A stretch of DNA of 64,000 nucleotides from Deltaproteobacteria bacterium. GTDB lineage: Bacteria; Myxococcota; Kuafuiibacteriia; Kuafuiibacteriales; Kuafuiibacteriaceae. The notes under the pieces were generated by a model, which saw nothing but the letters and a program-made list of their open reading frames with translations, was not told the DNA's origin and did no database searches. The DNA lies in NCBI GenBank assembly GCA_011526105.1, contig WYAZ01000139.1:62001-126000 (forward strand), read 5' to 3'. Below, piece by piece: positions 9,718-19,784 of this stretch (positions are counted from its first letter, which is position 1; every line of letters begins with the position of its first letter). The translations under genes were made by a program, and so were the position numbers.

Positions 9718-11550
9718 TCATTGCCGCCGCCCGAGCTGCCACCGCAGCTCGCCCGCACGACCTTCCACCCGGATGCGCCCACGGTGCACCCCTTCCAAGT
9801 GGCACCACGAACACAAACTCACCATGTTCTCGAGCTCATCCGTGCCCCCGTGTGCCCGAAACACGATGTGATGGGGCGTGACGTCGCGCCGACCGCAGAC
9901 CGGGTTCTGACAGCGATGCCGGTCTCGGCGATAGAGCGCCGCCCACTTGTCGTCCCAGGCCTCGAGATAGGGCAGCCACGCCGACCACAGACTCGTGCAC
10001 ATGAAGCCGAGAAACGATCGCTCGGCCCCGGCGAGGGCGTGAAACTCGGCTTCGATCTGCCGCCAGTGTTGGTACAGCTCGTCGGAGAGGCGCAAGAATG
10101 CCGGGGGAACGCTGTTTGGGGCGCGGCTTCGGTCGTCGAGGTCGGCGGAGAGGGTGACGGATGTCTGCGGACCCGGGCTACGCGCGCCGAGCATCGAGCG
10201 GAACACTTCGCCGCTTTGCACCCTTCGTTCGATATCCGCCGCCGCTTCGAGTTCGTCTGGGCCGGGCGGAGAGCGCGAAGCCTGCGGATCGAAACTGAGC
10301 GCGAGCAGAACGACGTCCACCTCGTCCCGCAGACATCTGTAGGTCCTCGTCCGTGCTCGCTCCACCCAAGCTTCGACGAGCGCGGATTCGGCGCGCCGCC
10401 CGAGCAGCCGACCCAAGAGCAGCGCCGCCTCGGTGCCGAGCACACCCGCGCGCAACCGCTCGCGCAAGATCGGGTGACGGTGAAGACGCCGGGCGAGGGT
10501 GGCCTTGTGTTCGAGGCACGAGAGGCTCAGCCCCAGGCGGAGCTCCGCATATTGAGCCGCGGTCTCGAAGCCGAGCGCACGCCAGCTCCGGCGCTTCAGG
10601 ACCTCGTTGGCCAGATCTGCGAGTTCGAGCTGTTGACGCCTGAGTTGGGCCGCCAGCTGCCGAATTGCGGCGTCGAGCGCCACGGGGTCACTGGGTACCG
10701 ACGCGGCTTCGAGCGGCGTGATCGTCGTGGCACGTGCGGGCGCCGTCACACGTCCCGAGTTTGAGGAGGCCTCGAGGCCTCGGCTTCGAGCCGCGCCGCT
10801 TCGCGCTTGCTCGGATTCGAGAAGCTGATTCAGTGCGGCGGTCGCCGCCTCAAACCTCTCTTCGGGTGAAGCGTGGCAGAGAGCAGGTGCGCTCGTGGAC
10901 GCTTCACGCATCGACGCGAGGTTGCTCTCGGCTTCGCCGAGCAGGGCGGTCAGCAACGCCTCGTCCGAGACGTGCGCGCTCGTGAGGTACGAAACCAGCA
11001 AACGTGAGGTGTGAAGCATCGCCAGTTCGGCCGGCGTGACCCACCGGCGGCGCGACTTGCGCTCGGGTTCGACCGTTGATGCACCCGCGCCCACGGGGTG
11101 GGTCGTGTGCGAATCTCCCGCCAGCTCGATCTGCACCGCGCGCACGGTGCGCCCGGCCGAGGCGCAAATCAGCGCGAGCTCAGTGTCGGGCTGGGCATGG
11201 CGCGAGAGCACCTCCGCCGTGCTCCAGCTCACCTGGCCGGACACGAGGGCGCCGCGCAGGTGCCGAAGGTTCCGCTCGCGCAGTCTGCGAGCCAAGGCGC
11301 GTGTCTCTTGGCCCCAGCGTCCGGATTCGCCCGCGCGCTCGACGACGTAGGCGCTCATTGAGGAGAAGCCGAGCTCGTGATGCCCGCGCGTCACGAAGAG
11401 TGCATCGAGCAGCTCACCCATCCGCAACCTGAGTTGCGCGCCGGCGCGGACGTGTTGTTGGAGTTCAGCGTCGATGCGGTCCGCGTCGGGAGCGCGAGAT
11501 GTTCGTGGGGCAGGGGCAGCGGGCCACTGGTGGAACTCGTCGACCCGCAT
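9718..11550 (-). CDS. HNH endonuclease with duplicated DUF222-like helical region
   Basis: A 610-residue protein. The C-terminal 80 residues are an HNH nuclease: two CxxxxC-type zinc pairs (CQNPVCGRRD and LCSWCH) around the catalytic THHIVFRAHGG with the downstream N of ELENMVSLC. The rest is two similar helical units, about residues 25-150 and 285-420. Each has a leucine-rich helix, ALGF/ELGF, a tyrosine-containing turn, LARRL and an R-T-x-R-x-L end. This resembles the DUF222/13E12-type partner domain of HNH proteins. Such proteins are often present in many copies in actinobacterial and myxobacterial genomes, and their role is unknown. The ATG at 11550 has TAGATA six bases upstream, suggesting a leaderless transcript. 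Confidence 0.8.
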   Translation of the reverse strand: MRVDEFHQWPAAPAPRTSRAPDADRIDAELQQHVRAGAQLRLRMGELLDALFVTRGHHELGFSSMSAYVVERAGESGRWGQETRALARRLRERNLRHLRGALVSGQVSWSTAEVLSRHAQPDTELALICASAGRTVRAVQIELAGDSHTTHPVGAGASTVEPERKSRRRWVTPAELAMLHTSRLLVSYLTSAHVSDEALLTALLGEAESNLASMREASTSAPALCHASPEERFEAATAALNQLLESEQARSGAARSRGLEASSNSGRVTAPARATTITPLEAASVPSDPVALDAAIRQLAAQLRRQQLELADLANEVLKRRSWRALGFETAAQYAELRLGLSLSCLEHKATLARRLHRHPILRERLRAGVLGTEAALLLGRLLGRRAESALVEAWVERARTRTYRCLRDEVDVVLLALSFDPQASRSPPGPDELEAAADIERRVQSGEVFRSMLGARSPGPQTSVTLSADLDDRSRAPNSVPPAFLRLSDELYQHWRQIEAEFHALAGAERSFLGFMCTSLWSAWLPYLEAWDDKWAALYRRDRHRCQNPVCGRRDVTPHHIVFRAHGGTDELENMVSLCSWCHLEGVHRGRIRVEGRAGELRWQLGRRQ

Positions 11551-11556
11551 CGCGGT

Positions 11557-11562
11557 TATCTA
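11557..11562 (-). promoter_or_regulatory. Putative -10 box TAGATA for a leaderless transcript
   Basis: On the minus strand TAGATA ends six bases before the ATG at 11550, matching the pattern at other starts in the window. Confidence 0.4.
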
Positions 11563-11623
11563 ACGCGTACTGCACGGATGTTCAAGTCCTCATCTCATTT
11601 ATCGAAGGTCCAGCGCCCACCAC

Positions 11624-12367
11624 TCAGCTTCGGTCCCAGCTTCCGATGAGCGGCTTCCAGCGGTTGTCGTTGCACAGGATGGACTCGATCACCTCTCGAC
11701 TCGGTCGAAACTGAACGTCGTCCAACAGTCGCGGTCTCGAGATCCGATCCATGCGAAAGGTCCGCGGCTCGTCCTTGTCGATGTCTCGGGCCAGCACGTA
11801 CCAGACGGGGCTGTGCACCAAGAGGCCGTGTGGCTCCACGCGCCGAACCGTCTCGCGGCCCTCGCGATCGCGATAGTGAAAGCCGAGCCCGGTGCCGACC
11901 GAGAAGGCTTGTTCGAAGAGCCTCAGAAGCTCCGGTGGGGCGCGGCCAGCGGTCGCGCTGATGCTGGGGCTCGAAGGCGGGCCCACGATCACCCGGCGAC
12001 ACAACGCGCGCAGATCGCGGGCGCGTGTTTGCGGCAGACTCGCCAGCATCTTGGACAGCGCCGAGCTCGCGGCGCCGCTCCACGGCAGATCGCTGGCCGC
12101 CGAAGAGAGCCGCGCGGACAGCCAAACCGTGACCACCTCGGAGAGCGTGAGGTGGACCGCGGTGACCCCGCGCGCGCCGTCGTAGCGCACGCCGCCGCCT
12201 GGACCGGCGTCGCCGCTGATCGGGTGGCCGCGTTCTCGGAGCGCGCCGATGTCCCGGTGGATGGTTCGCGGGCTCACGCCGAGCTCGGAGGCGATTTGTT
12301 CCACCGTTGTGGCCTCCACCCCGCGGAGATGCTCGAGCAGGTCCAACAAACGATCACCGCGCGACAT
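11624..12367 (-). CDS. HTH/WYL-domain transcriptional regulator (YafY/DeoR-like)
   Basis: A 247-residue regulator. Residues 1-60 form a winged helix-turn-helix (HLRGVEATTVEQIASELGVSPRTIHRDIGALRERG) of the HTH_11 type. Around 140-215 is a WYL domain, including RRVEPHGLLVHSPVWYVLARD and the arginine-rich FRMDRI strand. WYL domains sense a ligand, often nucleic acid or a nucleotide, and control the linked helix-turn-helix. The gene is divergent from the VOC-fold gene at 12446, and a TGACA/TGTCA palindrome starts four bases upstream of its ATG. Autoregulation together with control of the VOC gene is therefore likely. It is not the long PafBC type. Confidence 0.85.
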   Translation of the reverse strand: MSRGDRLLDLLEHLRGVEATTVEQIASELGVSPRTIHRDIGALRERGHPISGDAGPGGGVRYDGARGVTAVHLTLSEVVTVWLSARLSSAASDLPWSGAASSALSKMLASLPQTRARDLRALCRRVIVGPPSSPSISATAGRAPPELLRLFEQAFSVGTGLGFHYRDREGRETVRRVEPHGLLVHSPVWYVLARDIDKDEPRTFRMDRISRPRLLDDVQFRPSREVIESILCNDNRWKPLIGSWDRS

Positions 12368-12370
12368 TGA

Positions 12371-12385
12371 TGACAGAATTTGTCA
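12371..12385. promoter_or_regulatory. Palindromic operator TGACA-N5-TGTCA between divergent genes
   Basis: TGACAGAATTTGTCA has perfect five-base inverted arms. It sits four bases from the start codon of the WYL regulator and about 60 bases before the VOC-fold gene. The placement fits an operator that would block the regulator's own start region and govern the divergent promoter. Binding is inferred. Confidence 0.55.
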
Positions 12386-12445
12386 GGGTTACGGGATAGT
12401 CAATCAGCCGTCCCGAAACCTCATAGACTTCTCCAGGAGAACATC

Positions 12446-12886
12446 ATGTCCAATCTGCGTCCCGACGGTCACCACACCATCACCCCGAGCTTCATCGTGC
12501 CGAGCGCGGCCAAGGTCATCGGCTTTCTCGAAAAGGCCTTCGGCGCCCAGGTCGTCGAGCGCTATGACGGGCCCGACGGCGGCGTCATGCACGCCGAGCT
12601 GCGCATCGGCGACAGCGTCATCATGTGCGGCGAGCCCATGAAGGGGGTCGAGGCCATGCCGGCCTCGTTCTCGCTCTACGTCGCGGACGGCCGGGCGGTC
12701 GACGCGACCTATTCACGCGCGCTCGAGACCGGCGCCACTTCGGTGAGCAAGCCAGAGGTCCAGCCTTGGGGCTATCGCAGCGCATGTGTGAAGGACGCCG
12801 GCGGCAACCGCTGGACCATCTGCGCCATCGTCGAGATCGTCACGAAGGAGGAGATCCTGCGCCGCATGTCGGGCGGCGGGGCGTGA
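12446..12886 (+). CDS. VOC-fold protein (PhnB-like glyoxalase/bleomycin-resistance superfamily)
   Basis: A 146-residue protein with two beta-alpha-beta-beta-beta modules. The first holds TPSFIVPSAAKVIGFLEKAFGA and HAELRIGDSVIMCGEP. The second ends with the PWGYRSACVKDAGGNRWTIC strand typical of PhnB-like VOC proteins. Family members bind metals or small hydrophobic or oxidised molecules. Many are of unknown function and are controlled by an adjacent regulator, as here (WYL regulator divergent at 11624-12367). The ATG is placed by an AGGAGA ribosome binding site six bases upstream. A longer in-frame extension to 12380 would cross the operator region and is unlikely. Confidence 0.85.
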   Translation: MSNLRPDGHHTITPSFIVPSAAKVIGFLEKAFGAQVVERYDGPDGGVMHAELRIGDSVIMCGEPMKGVEAMPASFSLYVADGRAVDATYSRALETGATSVSKPEVQPWGYRSACVKDAGGNRWTICAIVEIVTKEEILRRMSGGGA

Positions 12887-12906
12887 CCGCTCCGGTCCGG
12901 GGAGAA

Positions 12907-13833
12907 TCACACCGGCGAGAGAGCCTCGGCGTGCGTGGCCAGAGTCGCCACCTCGGCCGCGTCTTTGAGGCGCCCAAACAGAGCGGCGAGGCGGCGTCGC
13001 TTCTCGGCCGCGCTCACCCGCAGGTCCTTCTGATACGCGGCCAGCTCGCCTAGACTCGCGTGGTCACTCGCGTCCAAAAGGTCGATGGCATGCAGCTCGA
13101 AGTTGAAGAACGAGAGCCGCGAGAGCGCACGGGAGAGCAGGCGATCGAAGACGAGGCTGGGCAGGGCCGAAAGCGAGGTGCCGATGAGCGGCACTCGGCT
13201 CGTGGGCTCCACCGCCATCGGCAGCTCGAGCAGCGCTCCGTCGGCGCTCGGGATCCACGGCGCCTGCGCGGTGGTGCGGTAGGGCTCGAGCGGTCCCGCG
13301 AACTGCGCGTAGCGTCCCACGAGCGACCGCGAGGGGCGGCCTCGCAGCCCGTACAGTCCAATCGCGGCGGCGCGGGCGGCGAAGTAGGCGGGGGCCGGCA
13401 GCAGGGAGGAGTCGTAGCGGTAGCTCAGGCTTTGGACCACCTCGAGCAGCGCGGCGCTCACGTTGTAGCCCGGGGCCCGAAAGCCCACGATCGGGCGTCC
13501 CGCATTCAAAGGCTGGAGCGCGCGATCGGCGGCCTCGAGATCGGCGCGGATCTCCGCCTCGCCCCATTGGCTGAGCGCATAGTCGTGATGAAAGCTGTGG
13601 CTTCCGACCTCACAGCCGCTGGGCCCTACCGCCTCGAACGCGCGCGGGTGCTTGGCGGCATCTTCGGCCACGAGGAACAACGTCGCGGGCACCCCCACCT
13701 CGGCCAAGAGCTCAAAGAAACGCGGGAGCGCCACGCTGTAGATCGGGTCGTCCTCGACCGGGCGCTCGGGCAGACCGTGGATCTGGTGATAAAAACGCAG
13801 CGAGTCGACGTCGATGGAGATGCTCGCACGCAA
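12907..13833 (-). CDS. NodB-type polysaccharide deacetylase
   Basis: A 308-residue carbohydrate esterase family 4-like protein. The catalytic and metal signatures are visible: SIDVD (D8, D10) at the N-terminus, SHSFHHD (H79, H83) and FRAPGYN (R119 to Y123). These enzymes remove acetyl groups from N-acetylhexosamines in polysaccharides. No signal peptide is seen, so it may act in the cytoplasm on a lipid-linked glycan, like deacetylases found in exopolysaccharide and O-antigen loci. It is the last gene of a minus-strand operon: seven bases separate it from the GT2 gene upstream, which itself overlaps the UGM-like gene. The co-occurrence supports glycan assembly as the shared role. Confidence 0.88.
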   Translation of the reverse strand: MRASISIDVDSLRFYHQIHGLPERPVEDDPIYSVALPRFFELLAEVGVPATLFLVAEDAAKHPRAFEAVGPSGCEVGSHSFHHDYALSQWGEAEIRADLEAADRALQPLNAGRPIVGFRAPGYNVSAALLEVVQSLSYRYDSSLLPAPAYFAARAAAIGLYGLRGRPSRSLVGRYAQFAGPLEPYRTTAQAPWIPSADGALLELPMAVEPTSRVPLIGTSLSALPSLVFDRLLSRALSRLSFFNFELHAIDLLDASDHASLGELAAYQKDLRVSAAEKRRRLAALFGRLKDAAEVATLATHAEALSPV

Positions 13834-13840
13834 GCAGACT

Positions 13841-14568
<728 letters not shown>

Positions 14569-14572
<4 letters not shown>

Positions 14573-15921
14573 GCGCGGTCCCCGCCTCGGATCTGCAGCG
14601 CGGCCTCTTGCCCCTCGCGCATCGCGTCTTCCATCGCGTTGTACTGCCAGCGGCCATACCGGCCCATGGTGATGATGGGCGTACTGCTCGCGAGCCAATC
14701 GAGGATGGTGCCGCGCGCCGCCGCGTAGTGATCGTCGACGAGCACGTAGGCCGGGGAGAGCACGTTTGGAACCAAAAAGAGGAGCTCGTCCTCGTCGGTG
14801 AGGAGGCCCACCTTGCGGAGACCATCGATCACCGCCTGCTCGTAGCGCGAAGGGTCGCCTTCGCCGTAGTGGCCACACTCGACGTAGTAGCTGCGGCAAC
14901 CCTCCGGCGCGAGCGAGCGTTCCACCGCCGAGTACGAACCCACGCGATAGAACGGGAACTCCTCCTCGGGGAAGTAGATCCAGTGGTAGTCCTGATGATC
15001 ACGGACCGCGCCCTTGATGCCCACGTCGAAGTAGAAGACGGAGTTCGCGCGGAGTTTGACGACGGCGTCACGCACCGCCTCCGGCACCGAGGTCGCGTCA
15101 CCCTTGACCAGCATCTCGACGAGATCGGGCAGCGGGGCGGTGTTCACCAAGTGCGAAAAACGCACGCGGCTGCCGTCGCTCAGGCTCGCCGTCTGATCGG
15201 GAAGCGAGAGCGAGACGGGCGCGCGCTCGAGCTCGGCGCGCCGCTTCAAGTTCTGGTGGATCGCGTTGGGCAGCGCCCCGATGCCGCCGGTCTTTGGATA
15301 GACGAAGCTCGCGTTGTAGCCGAGGGACTCGGGCGAAAGGCCGAGCGCGCCTTTGACCACCGCCTCGACCGAAGGGCGCGGGATGTACTTGGCGGCGAAG
15401 TCCACCGCGAGGGTCTCGAGCGGCACCCGATAGATCTTCTCGTTGTACGGGTACATGAAGTGCTTGCAGATGCCCTCGCCGAACTCGTTGCGGATCCACT
15501 CCTTGTAGTTCTTGGGCGCGGGCCGCTTCTCTTCGTAACGGGCCTGGATGAGACCGTGGACACACTCGGCCACGACCTCGGCCGGCAGCCCGTAGGTGTT
15601 CGCTTGGAACGGGTAGTGGGTGTAGACGCCCTTGGAGTAGATGCGGGCGCGGCGGGCGCGCGACTCGAGGTTCGCGCCCAGGACGGTCTCGACGAAGCCC
15701 TTGATGGTCGGGCTCTTCAGATGCAGCCAGTGCCCGGTGCCGTCGCAGAGGAATCCGCCGGGCCGGCTGCGGGTCCGGGCCAGCCCGCCCACCCCGTCCG
15801 CCTTTTCGAGGAGGCGATATCGATCGGCGTCGCCGAGGTGATAGGCGCAGGAGAGCCCGGTGAGGCCGGCCCCGACGATGAGGGTGTCCACCACGGACGC
15901 GCCGGTCGGACTGACCGCCAT
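14569..15921 (-). CDS. UDP-galactopyranose mutase-like FAD flavoprotein
   Basis: A 450-residue flavoprotein. The FAD dinucleotide-binding motif is at the N-terminus, DTLIVGAGLTGLSCAY (GxGxxG at G17, G19, G22) with EKADGVGGLARTR following. Further stretches such as GTGHWLHLKSP, NEKIYRVPLETLAVDFAAKYIPRP and GRYGRWQYNAMEDAM are characteristic of the UDP-galactopyranose mutase/protoporphyrinogen oxidase-like amine oxidase group found in glycan clusters. Canonical UGM interconverts UDP-galactopyranose and -furanose. This member is longer than usual and may use another sugar nucleotide. It is the first gene of the operon with the GT2 and polysaccharide deacetylase genes. Confidence 0.8.
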
Positions 15922-16052
15922 GGGCGCTCGCGTAGCATGGGCCCGCGGGCACCGTCACCGAAATTGCCGTGCAGGCCCGTCGGCTCGGCCGCGGAAAACC
16001 CCTCTGGGAGAAAGGGGTTGTGTGCGCCCCGATTTCCCGCGACAGCTGGGCC

Positions 16053-16451
16053 ATGCGCATCAAGCTCGACCATGTGGCTATCGCCGTCTCCGACCTCGAG
16101 TCCGCGATTCGAGACTACGAGGCGCTGGGCCTCAGCCCAGAGCGCATCGAGAACGTGCCCACGCAGAAGGCCGATGTGGCGTTTCTGGACGTGGGGGGCG
16201 CGCATATCGAGCTGGTGGCCCCCACCGATCCGAGCTCGTCCGTCGCTCGCTCCATCGACAAGCGTGGGGAGGGGCTCCATCACATCTGCCTCGAGGTCGA
16301 AGACATCGCGCTCGCGCTCGCGGCTTTGAAGGCCAAGGGCGTGACCCTGGTGAACCCAGAGCCGGTCCCGGGGGCGGGCGGAAGCCGCGTCGCGTTCATT
16401 CACCCAAAGTCCATGCGCGGGGTCCTCGTTGAGCTAGTTCAGAAGGTCTAG
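16053..16451 (+). CDS. mce: Methylmalonyl-CoA epimerase
   Basis: A 132-residue VOC-fold enzyme of the length typical for the family. It converts (S)- to (R)-methylmalonyl-CoA in propionyl-CoA metabolism. Metal-ligand positions are visible: H7 (KLDHVAIAV), E53 (AHIELVAP), H76/H77 (GLHHICLEV) and E127 (VLVELVQ). The ATG at 16053 is preferred. An upstream in-frame GTG at 16020 would add eleven unlikely residues. The mutase and carboxylase are not in this window, but a cobalamin adenosyltransferase at 41207-41785 could supply the mutase cofactor. It lies divergent from the glycan operon and is followed after 21 bases by an outer-membrane protein gene. Confidence 0.9.
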   Translation: MRIKLDHVAIAVSDLESAIRDYEALGLSPERIENVPTQKADVAFLDVGGAHIELVAPTDPSSSVARSIDKRGEGLHHICLEVEDIALALAALKAKGVTLVNPEPVPGAGGSRVAFIHPKSMRGVLVELVQKV

Positions 16452-16472
16452 GTGTGCTAATCGCGGCCACGC

Positions 16473-18380
16473 ATGCGCACCTACGCCCGCTTCGGCCTCC
16501 GCATCCTCGGCTTCGCTACGGTCGGCTTTCTCTTGCTGCCGAGCCTCGCGGCCTCCGCCCAGACGGGTAGCGGCAGCTCGACCAGCGGCGTCGATCTGCG
16601 CCGCCTGAAAGAGGAGATCCGCCGCGAGCTCTTCGACTCGATGAAGGACGAGCTCAAGGACGAGATCAAGAGTGAGCTTCAGTCCGAAGGTGGGGTCGGC
16701 GGGGTCAAAGAGGACAGCTGGGCCGAAGAGGAGTGGAAGTGGGAAGAGCCGGTCCGGCCGGAGCTCAACTTCATCGAAGTCGATGGCTTCTTCCGGTTTC
16801 GCTACCAGATGTTCAAAGACCTGGACCTCGGGCTCTTCTACACCGACAGCACCGTGGGTCCCAGCGGCGCCTTCGCCGGCGGCACCGCGCCCAACGTCCC
16901 GGTCTGTAACGTAGACCCCCGCTGCAGCGCCGGTCGCGAGCCCGGCTCGACCCTGGGCGGTGCGAACATGAAGCTCCGCCTCGAGCCGGTCTTCAACGTC
17001 TACGAGGACATCAAGATCAAGATGCAGATCGACATCCTCGACAACCTGGTGCTCGGCTCCACCCCGGAGGGCTTCCCAAAGAGCCTGAACATCCCGCTCG
17101 TCGCGTTCTCGAACACCCAGAACCCGCCCTCGGACGGCATCAACGCCCTCGCGGACTCGGTGCGCGTGCGCCGGGCCTGGGCCGAGGTCATGACCCCGCT
17201 CGGACAGATCCGCATGGGCCGCATGCCCAGCCAGTTCGGCATGGGCATCATCGCCAACGAAGGTCGCGGGCTCGACACCGACTACGGCGACAGCGCGGAC
17301 CGCCTCATGTTCATCACCAAGGTCGCCGGCCACTACATCGTGCCCGCCTTCGACTGGGCGGCCTCTGGGCCCACCAGCGCCACCCGCCTGCTCGGTACGC
17401 AGGGTCAGCCCTTCGACCGCGACCAGCGCGACGACGTGGACCAGTACATCTTGGCGGTCGCCAAAAGCAACACCGACCAGGAGATCAAAGAGAAGCTCGA
17501 GAACGACGACATCGTCTTGAACTACGGGACCTACCTGGTGCACCGCACTCAGGCCTTCGACGCCGCCGACTTCTACGCCAACGGCAGCCCCAATGCAGGG
17601 GCCGAGACCGCCAGCTTGGTGCAGCGCGATGCCTACGCTTGGATCACCTCGCTGTGGATCAAGTTCATCTGGCGCAAGCTCACCATCGAGGCCGAGGGGG
17701 TGGGTATCTTCGGCGAGGTCGGAAACTCCGCCTTCTCCGGCAACTTCGACACCCGCGATATCGCCTTCACCATCCAGCAGTTTGGTGGCGCGCTCAACGT
17801 CCAGTACAAGCTCCTGCAAGACAGCTTGACGCTGGGCCTCATGACCGTGGCCGCCAGCGGCGACAGTGATCCAGGCTGGGGCGTGCGTCTGCTCGGTAAC
17901 GCCACCACCGCCCGGGGCGACTGGGACGGCCCGCAGCAGTTCCAAGACGGCAAGATCACGAACTTCCGCTTCGACCCCGACTTCCGCGTGGACCTCATCC
18001 TGTGGCGCGAGCTCATCGGCACGGTGACGGACGCGCTCGTGTTCCGGCCCAGCGTGCAATACAACTTGACCGAGGGCCTGGGCGCGCGCCTCGACCTCAT
18101 CTACTCCCGGGCGCTCACCCCCGAGTCCACCCCGTCGGACGGCCTCGCGGCCGAAGCGGCGCTCATGCGGACCGCAGACGCCAACCTCGGCATCGAAGCC
18201 GACCTCAAGCTCTTCTATGTCTCGGGCGACGGCTTCCACGCCTGGTTCGAGTACGGCATCTTGTTCCCGCTCGCGGGCCTCGATCGCCTCTCCCCCAACG
18301 TCGACCTGCCGCTGGCCGACCGGGTCATGTCGGCCGGCATCGCCCAGACCCTACGCCTCATGTTGGGCGTCACCTTCTAG
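16473..18380 (+). CDS. Predicted outer-membrane beta-barrel protein with N-terminal coiled coil
   Basis: A 635-residue exported protein. A signal peptide of about 30 residues ends in SLAASAQTG. It is followed by a charged coiled coil (DLRRLKEEIRRELFDSMKDELKDEIKSE) at residues 38-68. The remainder has alternating hydrophobic strands rich in aromatic residues (for example LNFIEVDGFFRFRYQMF, AWITSLWIKFIWRKL, GFHAWFEYGILFPL) and ends in LRLMLGVTF, with a terminal phenylalanine as expected of a barrel recognised by the BAM machinery. The coiled coil before the barrel could reach toward the peptidoglycan. The transported substrate is unknown. The argH gene follows after only 12 bases. Confidence 0.72.
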   Translation: MRTYARFGLRILGFATVGFLLLPSLAASAQTGSGSSTSGVDLRRLKEEIRRELFDSMKDELKDEIKSELQSEGGVGGVKEDSWAEEEWKWEEPVRPELNFIEVDGFFRFRYQMFKDLDLGLFYTDSTVGPSGAFAGGTAPNVPVCNVDPRCSAGREPGSTLGGANMKLRLEPVFNVYEDIKIKMQIDILDNLVLGSTPEGFPKSLNIPLVAFSNTQNPPSDGINALADSVRVRRAWAEVMTPLGQIRMGRMPSQFGMGIIANEGRGLDTDYGDSADRLMFITKVAGHYIVPAFDWAASGPTSATRLLGTQGQPFDRDQRDDVDQYILAVAKSNTDQEIKEKLENDDIVLNYGTYLVHRTQAFDAADFYANGSPNAGAETASLVQRDAYAWITSLWIKFIWRKLTIEAEGVGIFGEVGNSAFSGNFDTRDIAFTIQQFGGALNVQYKLLQDSLTLGLMTVAASGDSDPGWGVRLLGNATTARGDWDGPQQFQDGKITNFRFDPDFRVDLILWRELIGTVTDALVFRPSVQYNLTEGLGARLDLIYSRALTPESTPSDGLAAEAALMRTADANLGIEADLKLFYVSGDGFHAWFEYGILFPLAGLDRLSPNVDLPLADRVMSAGIAQTLRLMLGVTF

Positions 18381-18392
18381 GCGGAAGAGCCG

Positions 18393-19784
18393 GTGGCGAC
18401 GAACAAGTCCTGGGGAGGACGCTTCACCCAAGATGTGAACGCGCTCGCCCAAACGTTCTCCACCTCCATTGAAACCGACAAACACATCGCGCTCGACGAC
18501 GTGGAGGGCAGCCTCGCGCACGCCGCCATGCTCGCGGAGGTCGGACTCGTCAGCGCGGAGCACGGCCAGAAGCTGAAAGCGGGCCTAGAGGCGGTGAGGG
18601 CGGAGCTGCTCGCCGGCACCTTCCCCTGGGATCCGAGCCTCGAGGACGTACACATGAACGTGGAGCGGCGGCTCGCGCACTTCGCGGGTGAGGACGCTGC
18701 CGGTCGCCTGCACACCGCGCGCTCACGCAATGATCAGGTCGCGCTCGATGCCCGTCTGTACTTGAGGCGGCGGCTCTCCGAGGTTCGTGGCCACCTGGTC
18801 GCGCTGGAGCTCGCCCTCGTGGCTCAAGCCGAACTGCACGTCGAAACCTTGATGCCTGGCTACACGCACCTGCAGCGTGCGCAGCCGGTCCGCCTCGCGC
18901 ACCATTTGCTCGCCTATCGCGAGATGATGAAGCGCGACCGCGGCCGCATCGATGACCTCTTGCGTCGGGCGCTGGTGTCTCCACTGGGCTCGGGCGCGCT
19001 CGCCGGCACCCCGCATCCCATCCAGCGCGAGCGCGTCGCGGCGCTGCTCGGCCTGTCTGGCATCACCGCGAACTCGCTCGACGCGGTCTCCGATCGGGAC
19101 GCCATGCTCGAGGCGATGAGTGCGGCTTCGATTTCGATGATGCATCTGTCTCGGTTCTCTGAAGAGCTCGTGCTGTGGAGCACGCTCGAGTTTGGCTTCA
19201 TCGAGATCGGTGATGCCTTCACCACCGGCTCTTCCATGATGCCGCAGAAGAAGAACCCGGACATGGCAGAGCTGGTTCGAGGCAAGTGCGGCCGCGTGGT
19301 GGGCGACTTGGTCGCGCTCTTCGTCACGATGAAGGGCCTGCCGCTGTCGTACAATCGCGACATGCAAGAGGACAAACCGGCGCTCACGGACGCGCTCGAC
19401 ACCTGGGCCAGCTCGGTGGCCATCACCGCGGCGATGATCCCGGCCATCCGATTCAAGAGCGAAAACATGCGGCGGGCGCTGTCCGACGGCTTCGTGACCG
19501 CCACGGAGCTCGCGGACTTCCTCGTGACAAAAGGGGTGCCGTTTCGCGACGCCCACCACGTGGTCGGGCGCGTCGTCGGGGACTGTGTCGCCTCGGGCCG
19601 CCGCCTCGAGGACCTGAGCCTCGAGGAGTATCAGGCCCATCACGCCGCGTTCACCGAGGAGACGTTCTCGTGGATTGATCCCGAGCGCGCGGTGGAGCGC
19701 CGTCAGGTCCCGGGCGGCCCGGCGCGCGCTTTTGTGCTCGAGGCGATTCGCACAGCCAAAGAGGAGCTCTCGCTTGAAGGCTGA
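18393..19784 (+). CDS. argH: Argininosuccinate lyase
   Basis: A 463-residue enzyme that splits argininosuccinate into arginine and fumarate. The fumarate-lyase signature GSSMMPQKKNPD lies at about residues 281-292, and the N-terminal KSWGGRF and TARSRNDQVALD motifs are intact. The start is GTG at 18393, twelve bases after the stop of the outer-membrane protein gene. It is the first recognisable gene of a five-gene amino acid block (argH, lptM-like, lysA, dapA, dapB) in which every junction overlaps. Its stop is overlapped by the TTG start of the small lipoprotein. Confidence 0.96.
   Translation: MATNKSWGGRFTQDVNALAQTFSTSIETDKHIALDDVEGSLAHAAMLAEVGLVSAEHGQKLKAGLEAVRAELLAGTFPWDPSLEDVHMNVERRLAHFAGEDAAGRLHTARSRNDQVALDARLYLRRRLSEVRGHLVALELALVAQAELHVETLMPGYTHLQRAQPVRLAHHLLAYREMMKRDRGRIDDLLRRALVSPLGSGALAGTPHPIQRERVAALLGLSGITANSLDAVSDRDAMLEAMSAASISMMHLSRFSEELVLWSTLEFGFIEIGDAFTTGSSMMPQKKNPDMAELVRGKCGRVVGDLVALFVTMKGLPLSYNRDMQEDKPALTDALDTWASSVAITAAMIPAIRFKSENMRRALSDGFVTATELADFLVTKGVPFRDAHHVVGRVVGDCVASGRRLEDLSLEEYQAHHAAFTEETFSWIDPERAVERRQVPGGPARAFVLEAIRTAKEELSLEG

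Noticed and set aside
16434-18239. Minus-strand frame of 601 codons opposite the outer-membrane gene
   Set aside because: Same antisense artefact; the plus-strand frame has a signal peptide and barrel pattern.
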